From NCBI RefSeq assembly GCF_000224145.3, contig NC_020174.2:5873106-5937105 (forward strand): a stretch of 64,000 bases of DNA, given 5' to 3'. The position numbers and the translations under genes are program-made. Positions 23,930 through 35,596 of this stretch are shown piece after piece (positions within the stretch are counted from its first letter, which is position 1; each line of letters begins with the position of its first letter). The notes beneath the pieces are model-generated. The model worked only from the letters and a program-made list of their open reading frames with translations. It did no database searches and was not told the DNA's origin. Source of the stretch: Ciona intestinalis. Its lineage: Eukaryota > Chordata > Ascidiacea > Phlebobranchia > Cionidae.

Positions 23930-26900
23930 TCAGTCTACTCTTGCGGGCGGGTTTTGCTGTGAAACAGAGTCCGCACACTTAATGTCACTGCTAGGCGCGC
24001 ATAAAGCGCCGTCAAAAACCGCTGCCTCTTCGGGTCGTACTACTATTATCTGCGGGAATTCGATCACCGTTTTGCCGCGAAGGTTCTCTCTTAGTCCCCT
24101 GCTGCCATCCAGCTTAAAATACCTAAGTTAAACGCAGTGTTACTGTTTTTTTTGGCGATACGTCATCAACAATTGCGATACGGCATGCACATTCCTACGT
24201 ACTACAAAAAACAAGAAGGTGTTGGGGTAACGGCGACAATCTGATCTAAATCCCAGGTCCTCGACAAGGACCTCACCCATATAGAATAAAATATAAAAAT
24301 CACCTAAACACCACTGATGATGCAATGCGTTTTCAGTCATTAAACGTCGAACAATCCCCCACTCAAAGCACACATGGAAACACTATATAATATACAATAC
24401 ATATTATAATCACATGTATAATAATCACAAACACAAAATTGACTCACTGTTTAACATTCGCAGGAGTTTCCTCTTTTTTCAAGTAGAAAAATAATTCCCG
24501 TTCTTTTGAAAACAAATTCAGTCTATAATACAAGAACATCCAAACATTAAAAATCATCTAATGTTTAAAACTAAACAAAACTTACTGTGAATTAAATGTA
24601 TCCATGGATGCTTCTGGCAAAATAAACTTCTTTACGGCGTTGTTTAAAGGAGTTCTATCAGGTAAACTGTAAAAAAGAAGTAATTTAATTATATAAAAGA
24701 GTGCTATGTTAAACTATATAAAAGAGTGCTATGTTAAACTATATAAAGGAGATGCTTTACCAACGTTGAACCTTTCCACACATGATAAATATTTTAATAT
24801 AATACTGAATAGCCTTTAACACATATTTTCCGTTCATAGGAAAAGTAGCGGCAAAAAAATGATTTTAATTTTTAAGTTGAAGGTTTGAGATAAAAACCAT
24901 ATTATACATATGAACTGTTATTTGTATTGAAATTGACCAGAAATCTGTGTTTTATGCACCAAACATATTACAACTTTAATTAAAATCAACTAGAATTTAA
25001 AAAAATCAACAAAAAATAGTTTGTTTATACATATGGGATGTAATGTTTGTATTGAAACCGACCAAAAAATTTGTATTTTTTGCTGCGATTGTTTAAATAG
25101 TTAATAGAAAAAATATAAAATTGCAATGTAATGTAATTTACCATCAGTCAATTACCTTTTATCAATCTCCGTGACACCCGAGTTGTAGAAGATCCATTCT
25201 ACACGCCACAGGAACGACTTGCTCCTACAAAATGTATAAGTTTGTTAGGTTTTGGCACAGTAGTATGACCTCTGTCACGGCATAGTAGTTCTATTTTTTT
25301 AGGGTCGAAGACAACTCGGTTTATTAAACAACGAAACAATAGACATCAAGCCACGGACAATCGTGAGGGCAAAAGAGAGCTCCTACTGTTCTTGGCATAG
25401 TAGTTCTAGCCAAAGGATCCTGGGTTCAAGGTCTGATGCTGCCACCATTGGTACCTGGTGGTGAATAAACCCTTGCCAAAAGTTTGAAATTAAGGAAAAT
25501 AATAACCGCAATGCCCATAACATGCTGTGGTACAGGACCTAATTATATAAATAATATTATCTAGCTGCTATTTTTTTAAAACTGAAACAACTACCATGCG
25601 AGATAGGTAATAAATAAATACCTACCCATAGTTGTAGTAAGTTGTGTTCTGCTTTCGTTTCGTAAAACCTTGAGGCAGAAGTTTCAACTTAATACGCATG
25701 GCGGCAGCTCGGCTGATTTTCTGTTTCATCTGTAAAAACCAAAGTAAAATTTTCAATTTTAATTTAAAAAACTTCAACAGATGAATTACAACAGTTTATT
25801 TTTTTGTGAATGTAAGAGTTGAATACAGCAACATGGCATAGGAAAAAGAATTCAAACATATATAACGGTAGATTGCTCACAACAAAAAATATGCCCTCTC
25901 GTTAAAGAACCTCTACTGTAACCTATTAACCATTCAAGTTTCTAAAACACTTACATTCTTGGACTTTGGGTAAGGAAGGACATTCCTATCATTGGTACAT
26001 GCACACCTGTTCACTTCTTCCAAAAACTTGTAATCTGTAAATACAAACACATGGTTTAATATGTTATGTCAGTTAAATTGCAACAGATCATAGATATCAT
26101 GCGAATTCTACACTATGTAAACACCCCATTACCCAAAAATGTTATATGTCTGTTCATAATTGTATGTAAAGTGCTGTGACAACAGAGTGTCCATCTATGT
26201 AACACATAGTTTATGCCACACCAACTTTTAGAGATTGTGGCATTACAGGTAATGGAGTAGTGCAGTAATTAGTTAATACAGCATACACATATTTGATTCT
26301 CAAATAGTAATGTGCAATGGGGTTGGCATGCCAAGGGACTTAGGATTATTTCCAGGGTTGTGCCGTTACTCAGAAAACATGTATATACACATATTAAACA
26401 GTATATAATACAAAGAATAAAATAGACAATAGACATACCACTTAACAAGTTTGTTTCTGTGAAGTTTTCTTTTGCAACATACTCGGTCTTGCAACGAATT
26501 CCGTCGCATTCGTTTAATTTCTTGTGATGTTTCACACATTCAACACTGTTTAGATAAGAGTTGGTTACAGGTAACAATACAGAAATAGAAACCAGCTTTT
26601 GATTTGAACTTAAACTTTTTTGGTTTCAACTTTGATTCCACTATTCTCCCAACCACCATATCATAGCATATTCCAGCAATGTTTCTTAAAGGGACACCAA
26701 CGTAAAATGAAAATTTGTGTAACTCATAGACAACCATCATAGCATACACCAGCATTATTTACTTGTACAAGATTCTTCACTAGTAATCTCTCTTGGTTTT
26801 AACCTTTAATGGTATTTCTACACATAAGATATAATAACTGGAAACTTAAATACATGCCATACAAGATGGCATGTCATAATGCTATAATCCAGAAGTAACA

Positions 26901-27545
26901 AGGCCAAAGCTCAGGCCCAAGAGAATTTGTACCTGGATGTTCGTTGATATGCCTCTTTAAAGTACAAGGCTTATGTTATAAATTCTGAGTTGTCTTACCA
27001 TGCAAGGATAAACAAATGGCATTCATTTGTTTAGGAAACTTTGGTGCTAATGAAGAATCTCCCCCCCCCCTTATTTGCTAACCACTAATCCCTAACCCCT
27101 AGGTAGGGGGTTAGGTGTTAATGGTTAGGGGTTAGTGGTTATAGGGGTTAGCAAATAAGGTGGAGGGGAAGAAGACTCTTCACTAGCACCGAAACTTGTT
27201 TTAGAGATACTGTAGTATTGTAAATTAGACCATGGACAAAGTAATTTCACCTGCACGTTCTGATTGAGCATTTGGGACATTTATACTTGGCAACTTTATC
27301 CTTACAACTCCAGCACCTGAGAATATAATTCATTTGTAAGAAAATAAAACTTAAAAAATTGTAGAAATAAAATGACGACATTCCAATAAGGGCTATAATG
27401 GTAGCAGCATAAAGTACATAAAAAAAGTTATTTACTTTAAAACTTCTTTCTTCTGCAACGACTGTTCTTGTCCATTTTGCTCCATATTACCCGTAGCAGA
27501 ATTAACAAAATTTTCCATTGTATGGAGATCTTTACTATTTACCAT
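23930..27545 (-). CDS. ZNHIT6: Box C/D snoRNA protein 1 (HIT-type zinc finger)
   Basis: Assembly factor for box C/D small nucleolar RNPs in the nucleus. Nine exons, in transcript order: 27545-27436, 27316-27251, 26545-26439, 26034-25955, 25729-25626, 25224-25156, 24666-24586, 24522-24448, 24122-23930. All junction phases agree and give about 294 residues. Exons 1-3 build the zf-HIT finger: CWSCKDKVAKYKCPKC, then CVKHHKKLNEC, with the usual cysteine and histidine spacing. Then come RCKTEYV and ETNLLSDYKFLEEV, closely matching animal BCD1. LKLLPQGFTKRKQNTTYYNYG and FLWRVEWIF continue the family's conserved core. The last exon has KTVIEFPQIIVV, corresponding to the family's C-terminal motif, followed by a tail of about 30 residues. 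An intronic 25-bp tandem repeat precedes exon 7. The gene is co-directional with CCN gene B, 1.26 kb downstream of it. Confidence 0.93.
24691..24750. repeat. 25-bp tandem repeat in ZNHIT6 intron 6
   Basis: Two perfect 25-bp units, each starting ATATAAAAGAGTGC, and a partial third. The array lies 25 bp upstream of exon 7's acceptor in transcript orientation. Confidence 0.85.
25380..25510 (+). mobile_element. SINE fragment with tRNA-like box
   Basis: In ZNHIT6 intron 5. It contains TGGGTTCAAGGTCTGATGC, a phrase shared with the fuller SINE copy in ARMC8 intron 1 and resembling a Pol III B box. Confidence 0.45.
27036..27196. mobile_element. Fold-back element with telomere-like core
   Basis: The arms 27036-27060 (AAACTTTGGTGCTAATGAAG) and 27173-27196 are inverted copies with few mismatches. 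Inside them GCTAACC/GGTTAGC and CCCTAACCCCTA-type sequence continue the palindrome, and a C tract lies on one side. It is short, non-coding and sits in ZNHIT6 intron 2. Confidence 0.65.
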
Positions 27546-28809
27546 TGACACTATTTTATTTGTAACAGTTAATGAGTAAAACGCTGCTACTATTTTGAAA
27601 AATTGACATGTGCTGATTTTTACTCTTTTCAGTTTGGGGACTTTTTTTCTTGATGTAGCATAGAAATCGTAAACATTAGGCGGGGAGAGATGTCCATTTA
27701 CATTCTACATAATTTTGTGTGCCAAATTAAAAGGCAGTAAAGTAAATAGTTTTCTGTGTTTGTGTAACAGGCCAAGCAAAATCAATCAAACACGCTCATA
27801 AATAAAATAAGTTTAAAAGTTTTTCTTCGTGTAGCCTATATCGAATTAATATCAAATAAAGCAACACACTTAAGAAAAACGATTAAGTTGTTTTCGCATT
27901 TTGAAAGCATTTCGATTTCGTGAGTTTAAATCGTGTTCCACGGTGGTTTCAAAGTTGATCAATCACGCATTCAGTGTTATGCATTGTCATTTACTCTGCC
28001 GAAGAACCTATCATTTTAAATCTTTAGTTCGTTGAAGGTTATTAACCAAAGTGTGAGGTAGAGTCGCACCGTATTCACAGATTGACGAGGGTTTATCGAA
28101 AACGAGATTGATTTTGATCGCCCGCGCGGATTAAGGATACAGCCACTCAAGTCGAGGCCGACGTTTAAACAAAGCCTCACCTTATAACGACTGCGTCATA
28201 TCTTCGTAAGAGCTGGTTCTGCCGATCTAATTGGCAGACGGCAGAAAGCTAGCAAGCACTATACTAAATTCTTCCCTATTTTGATTGGATAATCATCTCT
28301 CAATCGTTCACACTCTATTCGTGGTTCTAATGACGTCTTCCCACTTATTTTAGGTCTAGTGCGTGGTAATGGACCAAGATCTGACTCAGAAACCCCTCAA
28401 ACGGAGCTGTGTATATTTTTATAGCTCCTTATAATCTCGTGCGTTTAAGTGTTTATGACTCTTTGAATTCTATAGCCTATCTAAACAGATATGACAAATT
28501 AAAATGTTGCTCAAACCTGTTCAACATTTCTCATCGGTGTTAAGTAATTCTGACGTAAAGCTCCAAAAATAGCATATTAGCAAATGTTGAATTTTATTGA
28601 GAAGGGGAGCACGCTCACTGTTGGCATGGAAAGATTACGTGAAGTGCGCAATAAATACAAAATAAATAGGGCTGTATAAAATAGTGCACAATAAAAGTAA
28701 AGCAACACTCTAATGACTATCATTACAAAACGGTCTGGCATACAAAACGCTAAAAGATCGTAGCAAAAATATATTTTTGAAATACAAAAACGAGTGATTC
28801 CGAAAGTAA

Positions 28810-31800
28810 TTAACTGTCGACCGCTAAGTGAGATCTAGCGCTGTGACTGCCAGGAAGGCCGTTCCATATCATGACGTCTGTGCAGTGGCGATGACACTTG
28901 CAACTTTTTATGACCATCATCCGTTTATAGAAAGCTCTTCCATCCTCGCATTCGAAACGAACGGTGGTGGTTCTTGTAGAGCGAGGGGTGCAACATCTGC
29001 CATGTACAGTGTACGTTTAGTCATGTTATTTCAGAACAAATAAAGCAACGAGGAAGTGGAACCGTTGTCTCGACGCTATTATTACGAATTTAATAAAAGT
29101 TCCTTGAGCACCCGGTAATGTTTGAAGAGCTATTTTAAATTCTACCCCCCAAGTATGTTTCATATTAGTTACAGGTATCCAGGATATACGGATAGTTTAC
29201 CTGTCCTCGCTTTTACACAATCCACAATGTCGAGGTCTGTACGATCTGACACTCGTGCAACCCGAGTAAACAATATGTTCCTTGCGCGGAGCTCGCCTCT
29301 GTTTCATGCAACGTCTCCCGTGCTAAAATAAAAACAATATTAACACCTTATATTTCTAAGTATGGAGCAGGGTGAAGAAAGATGGGACACCTTTTATTCT
29401 ATTTTCTCGTCCCATTTGGTAGTAAACATTCAAAGATTTATAAAATCGCTTACCCACGACTCTTAATATACCGTTGTAAATTATTTAAAAATCGACCAGG
29501 ATAAATCTATATTATGGGTGTCCCATTTTCCCCAGCCTATTGTATATATTTCTACTTACTCTTACCTTAGGTGTGAGAGATTCTTCTTGGTTGCAAGATC
29601 TCACTTCGCATAAACGAACTTCTCTCCTCAGTTTACATTCTGCATTTGCGTTGCTTACGCGAGTCGAAACACCCAGCCCGCAACTCTTTGTACAGTAGCT
29701 CCACATCGACGCTTGTTGGCGGCAACCTGACTTGCGATTTCCCGCTAGCGAACGGCCTCGGGTAACTGAAGACGCAAAGGATGAAGTTGAGACTGCGCAC
29801 ACGATAACAGCTGCAAAGACCACGGCGACAGAAGTCGGTATTTGCGGGAATTTCGCCCTTGAATTCCGGCGAGATTTAAGAACACAACCGGATTGTTTTG
29901 AGGTTTTCATATCGACTGTCAACGAGGAACTGCACCCGTGGATGATGGATGTTCGCATTTTAATAGAGACCTCACAATTTCTTGGGAAAGGTAATGGGTG
30001 TAGCGGTGTACGTTTGAATGCCGTTTAAAGCGGGCGGCACGCGGGCACTTCAGTGGTATTTTAATTGAATCGTTAAATCGAAATTGTCCTAATAGTTGCT
30101 GCGTATATACTTCTGTATTGCTGCGAAACACGAAGAAGTAATAAAAACGTTGTTGTTGTCTGAGTGAAAGTATAAAAACCACCCAAACAGGCGCCAGACC
30201 ACCTGTCTCCTACTTGAAAATTGTCATGCCTAAAACTACATGACAAACCTAAATGATATACTCTTATATGAAATAATATAATGTCCGACTGTCTGCCACG
30301 TTGCAGGCTTCCTCAAATTATTTACCGATGGGACCCTCGCTGTCACGAAAACTGCCTGTAAAACGTTAACTAAATTTTAAACTAAACCATCCACCATATT
30401 TTCCGGTAATCTGTTTGGCAGTTACGCGGGTTACTGGCACACAGTGACACAACAATCACAATTTCTCGCTAGTTTACACAAATCGCGTCCTCGCGCTACT
30501 GAAAGTTAAATGTCGCGATAATTAGAACACGGCTCGTAACCCCGCGCGTGCTGAGTGATTGCGCGACAAAGCGTCTCTACTTTATACGAACTACGCTCGC
30601 GCGATGCAATCTGCGGATTACGTCAGGCCGACGCTTATCGTTACCACGCGCTTATTAACTGCGGTCCACACCGCGGTTGACGTACGAAAGTGTTTCTTTA
30701 ATTCGTCCAGAAAAAGCTTCGGTGCAAAAAGCGAACAAAATGATAGTCATTCGCTTGCGTCATTTCACACACAGAGAAAGACGGGAAATATAAATAAATG
30801 CGATCTATTTCAATAATGTTGTTTTCTCCTATTTATTGATAGGAATTCCACGAATGTGCTTCCCCGCTTAGTCAGGTGCTAACCAACGCACTCGAACGGT
30901 ATAAGTGCGCTATTTAAGGTACATTTATTCGGTTCATGATGATTAAACAGCACTTACCCTCTCCTGGAATTAGATTCGTTTCTGACCAGCTGTCCTCGTC
31001 CCCCACGTCGATCTGCGGTGAATCAACGTACCGAAGCTGATAATCGATGATTTCGTCCCCGTCCGGGCCACCGTCGGACTCGTACACTACGTCATCGGCC
31101 ACATTACTGCCTAGCTCTTCCACGGTGGCAAGCGGTAACACCGAACTCGAAATATCGGTCGGTTCATGTTCGGAAACATACTCGTTCCAAAACCGGTCCA
31201 TTGGTAAAACAGCAGACTCCCCAGATGGCGCGTCACATACCCAGGCACTGCAGCATTGGCCAGGAATAGGTTGAAGCCGAGCATGGGGACATACATGGGG
31301 CAGTGGGACTTGAATCTCATGCGGACATAGTGAGGTACAAGCATCGGCACCGTCCATACACCAACATCGCAGTTTACATGTTGGTTGAAACATTGTACCA
31401 CTACTGATCCTTGTGCCCTCGTGTACGCAAGGTCGGCCATCTTGTGCTGAAAATGGTGGAGACGGTAAATATACACCAAACCGTGTGACCTCGTCAGTAT
31501 TGAAATTTTTATCCATGAAAAGTAGAATCGATAAGACATGAAATAGTTCCAAATGACAAATGTCATAAATAATGACAAATTGTACTGTGGGGTAAGATGG
31601 GATATCGTTAGCACCTAAATCCCATATTTCTTGATCGGATATTTAACTAATAATAACGCTCTTTTAACGTCGCGGGCTGTGTATATATATTTCTATGTTT
31701 ACCACCAAGATGGGACAGAATAACAAAATAAAACGTGTCCAATCTTACCCTTCCTACTACATCTCAAAAACTACATATTCTAAAACGTCATATTTAGTTT

Positions 31801-32165
31801 CTCACCTCTACAGACTCCCCAATCTCCGCTCCTGCTCCCGGAATAATCACAGAAAAGATCCCGATGCGGATCGCAAACCTTCTCCTGGTCGTTGCACTCT
31901 TCTCCCGTCTGCTTGGCACAAACTTTGCAACAATTGCAACCGTCTGTTACAAGACTGACACCGCTGGGACACCGTGTAGGAGCATTACTGCAGTCGCAGA
32001 CGAGAGGACACATCCCGTTTACCTATTTAGGAAAATATATATTTTACTTATGGTACCATTAATCCTCCATTAGATTTACAGGCAAGTTTAACTTACGATT
32101 GACACAAAATGTAGAAAAGCCGCCACAAGAGACAGGGAATAAATAAGAAAACTCGTGCTTCTCAT
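28810..32165 (-). CDS. CCN family matricellular protein (IGFBP-VWC-TSP1-CT), gene B
   Basis: Third CCN paralogue. Exons in transcript order: 32165-32097, 32022-31806, 31446-30958, 29810-29566, 29322-29201, 28996-28810. Phases are 0,1,1,0,2, identical to gene A, and exon 2 (217 nt) and CT exon 1 (122 nt) have the same lengths. About 442 residues: a 23-residue signal peptide (MRSTSFLIYSLSLVAAFLHF), IGFBP with GCNCCKVC, VWC from GRPCVHEG to CCSAWVC, a long acidic hinge, TSP1 with WSYCTKSCGLG, and CT with GCTSVRSYRPRHCGLC, RCCTPRST and CKCHRHC. No frame break is seen. The second half of the IGFBP exon is nearly identical to gene A's while the other domains are diverged. Exon 4 could begin at 29810 or 29792; both are phase 1 after an AG. 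It is also open upstream to an ATG at 29958. A poly(A) signal candidate is at 28593-28598. Confidence 0.9.
29360..29545 (+). mobile_element. MITE copy 8
   Basis: In the intron between the TSP1 and CT exons of CCN gene B. CAGGGTGAAGAAAGATGGGAC at the left is cut short of the full terminal repeat; GTCCCATTTTCCCCAGCC is at the right. Confidence 0.75.
31581..31761 (-). mobile_element. MITE copy 9
   Basis: In intron 2 of CCN gene B, between the IGFBP and VWC exons. GTACTGTGGGGTAAGATGG at the left and CAATCTTACCCTTCCTAC at the right. Confidence 0.75.
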
Positions 32166-35100
32166 GCTTTAAAATACTTCTTAGTTGTTTGACCTATTAC
32201 TGAGTTGATCTGAAATTATTTTAAGTTTAAAAATTTATCACAATATTTCGATTTAAGATTCAATTTTTAGAACTCTTTTTCTTGGTAAACTTACGTATTA
32301 CAGATCTGTTATCTTTTAGCTGAACCTATACTGCACGTATTGCCCCGGGGTAACAGAGGCCCCACGGAAGCAAAACTTCTGCCGTACAATATGGACATTC
32401 GACACGACTTATATAGGTAAAGTGAGCAGCAACAACAATGAGGGTACTGTCGTTTAAACCCCTGCTTTTAGTTTGCGTCGGGCGACTGCCTTTCACCGAA
32501 TACGCGCACGTTTCTAAATCCGTTAAAACACGGAGGAGGATTATTGATCGCAACCTGTGTGAGGGTCAATTTCGTAGCATGACGTCACCGAAATACGCCA
32601 TCACCCTTCAACATCAAAGGCGTGTGAAAATTAGGTTATTACGAAAAGAAGCAAAGCGGGTTCTGGGATTTTATTTTTGCATCTGTTCGGTATAATCGCG
32701 TATCGGGTGTTGCTATATGATACGCGTAAACAAATCAAAGCTGTGAAAATTAGGAAAACAAATTTTCGAACCCGTTCCGCGCGCAAGGTAAATGGCATAG
32801 GTTGATTAAGGTGTGGCGAACGTATACGTTTATTGGATTTATCATTCTATTAATTTCTTCGTTAAGTTTGGCGAGTGGTATGTCCCGTTTACTTAGCATG
32901 ACATGTGGTGTGATAGTCGAACCGCCAATTCGGGGAAATAATTGATGCCCTCTTAGGCGTTGGCAAATTACGTCCAACCGCAGTGAAATTAAACGAGGTA
33001 TTAAAGTTGAGGAAAACTACATAAATAGTTGGCAGCGACGAAGTACAACGTTGTGAGAACGGGATTATAAATCGACAAATTATTAATCCCTTTCTCCCAG
33101 GGCTAAAGTTTAATCTGCGCAACATCGCTGATCAAAGATGTGATGTTTGCTTGCTAAACATTGGATCCCACAAATCTACTGTGATCGACGTCTATTAAGA
33201 TGATGTTAACACCCAGTATACCCCTCATTTCGCACCTTCCGCGCCTTTCCCTTAATGGGTGATATACGAGGATCCAGATTACTTGTGTCTGGGGGAAGCA
33301 ACAATGAGTACCTAGTGTTCACGGGATCTATAAGTGGGGTCCCACGCATTGGGTTGTTCAATTCCCGTATTCACTATAGAAGCAACTGATACTAAGTCAA
33401 CAGCGTGATGCAGTTACTGTCGGAAAATTTGGTTTCTCACTTCGATTTTTGCTGGGTCAGACTGATGACGGAGGGAAGATCGTCATAATGTGGCGTCATT
33501 GTAACAATGACGTAATATGTTTGTAATGGTGCATGGCTAATGACGTAACTACCCTCGTCGTAGAAGCCAATGCCTCGCTAAACAACAACTGAGAGCGCTT
33601 ACGTAACCCGACCGAATAGATCATGTTTCGTCTTCCGTCGTCGGGACGCTTTGTCCTAAAAAGAATACGCTTTATGGATAAAAAGGGATAAAAATAAGAG
33701 CACATGACCTCCAAACATACTAGTTTTGAATGGAACAAGAGCCAAAGACCGCACTGACCCGTGTCGCTTGTAATGTGGCCGACAAAGAAAACGTAGCAAT
33801 GAGACCTCCTGACCCCAGAGGCCCCGAAATGTCGGTACCGCCACGACTTTGGAAGTTGTCTATGAATACCGTTGTAAGTAGCGGTTTGGGTATAACTCGG
33901 TGCAGTTGTGTGGCACGAGCGTATATATTCCCTCGCATAACGTAAGTGCTATTTTAAGTGATGAAAGCGATTCGTAACGGTACATTGTAAACAATAGGTT
34001 TACTTACCTAGCGTGTGTATGACTTAACCATATGCGTGAGCTGTTTCAATAACCTTCTTCAAAGAGTGGAAGGTGGTTTCATTAAATTGAAAAGACCATC
34101 AGATCGCCGCTTTGTAATTACAGTATCTGAACGGCTGTACTTGTGCATAGCCGGAACAAACAGCTTCGCCGCAAGCGAAAACTTGACAGGTTTTCTGTCG
34201 CCGACCGACTGCCGTCAGAGACGAGCACGAATTACGATGCATTATGAAGTGACTAACCTTACACAAACACTGTCAATTACTCTATCGTTGAAATGATTTA
34301 TAGAAGATGGTGAAGCGGTTGCTTTGCGGTGGTTGCTACCGCGGAGGATCCACTTAAGTCGTTCTCCATGACATGCAATCCAGATTACCATCAAACGCAA
34401 ACAATGAAACAATACAAGAGAGCATATCTGCTGTGTTACAATTTCACGCTGCGGGCTGCTATGACATCAACGCCTCGCAACGCCAGTCCCGTGTTACCTT
34501 ACTGGCTTAATTTCTAATTAAAACTGAGCCGCAGCGTCGTGACACAGCTAGGCGATATCAATCCTAAGTGTCACAATGTTTATCAGGGATAAGCGACTGC
34601 GCGGTAAAAGAGGTCGCATTGAGATGAATGGACGGAATTTCGCCGCTGAAAATGACATGGCTGATTGACAGAGTGACTCAATTATCAGCGTGCAATCTTA
34701 CCATAAGTTCGTTCGAACTTGTTGCGCTTTTAAGTGAGGTATTAACAAAATAGGCCTTTGTTCCAAGCCAGGTGGTCCAACTACAAATACGGAGCCAGCA
34801 TGTGTCACCAATGAGCATCATCATTACCGGTGTGTATTTTCAGCGAACGGCCGCTTGCATTAATCGAACAGATAATCAAGATAGGTGCCGGATCGAACAA
34901 GGCGTGAATTGGTATAGGGCATACGAGTGACGCTCGTCCGAATTTGGTTCTCTTAATGGAATTCTAATGCGTCAATGTTTTACCACAGGAAACGATCGGC
35001 CAGCAAACCCTAAATTAGGAACAAAACACACTGAGCGAAAGAATGTCAATACAGACTTATAAAACATTTATAAATTTGTTTCATTTACTTTTATTGGCAG

Positions 35101-35596
35101 TAATTGGGGTTTGAATTTACTGTTGATAAAAATTAAAGCAACCGTAATTTAAAATTATTAACTAAAAAATTATTATGACTGGCGTACTTGCTTAATATAA
35201 AAAATAATCGTGAAATACCATAAGAGTATATTGACAAAACATATGTAATACAAAATAGTGGCAGACTCCAAATAGAATATACGCAGACGTTAAAATGGAA
35301 AACCACGAATAACTCGTAATATTAAAAACGGTAACTGAAAATCGGGAATCGATTCAGGCACCACCTAAACCTAAGTGACAATTTGCGCATTAACTTGGCT
35401 TTACTTCCATTTACGATTAAATCTTCGTGACTACTGGGTCGTTAGGTAGGGATGGGCGGGACGAGTCAATATTTTGTTGTTAAATAAAGTCGAAACTGAA
35501 AGTCTGTTTTAGGTTCGGGCAGAACTTTATAAGTATTAAGGTTTTAAATGCAAACTACCAGATAGGCTGCGTGCGTAAAATGCTGATAAACACGAC
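32166..35596. other. No gene recognised, 3.4 kb
   Basis: Divergent intergenic interval between CCN gene B (minus) and the membrane-protein gene (plus), so it should hold both promoters. Only short frames occur. ATGACGTCACC at 32579 and other ACGTCA-like words are present. No mobile element was recognised. Confidence 0.5.

Noticed and set aside
27060-27140. Telomere or interstitial telomeric array
   Set aside because: Only a few imperfect CCCTAA-like words inside a palindrome, not a tandem array.
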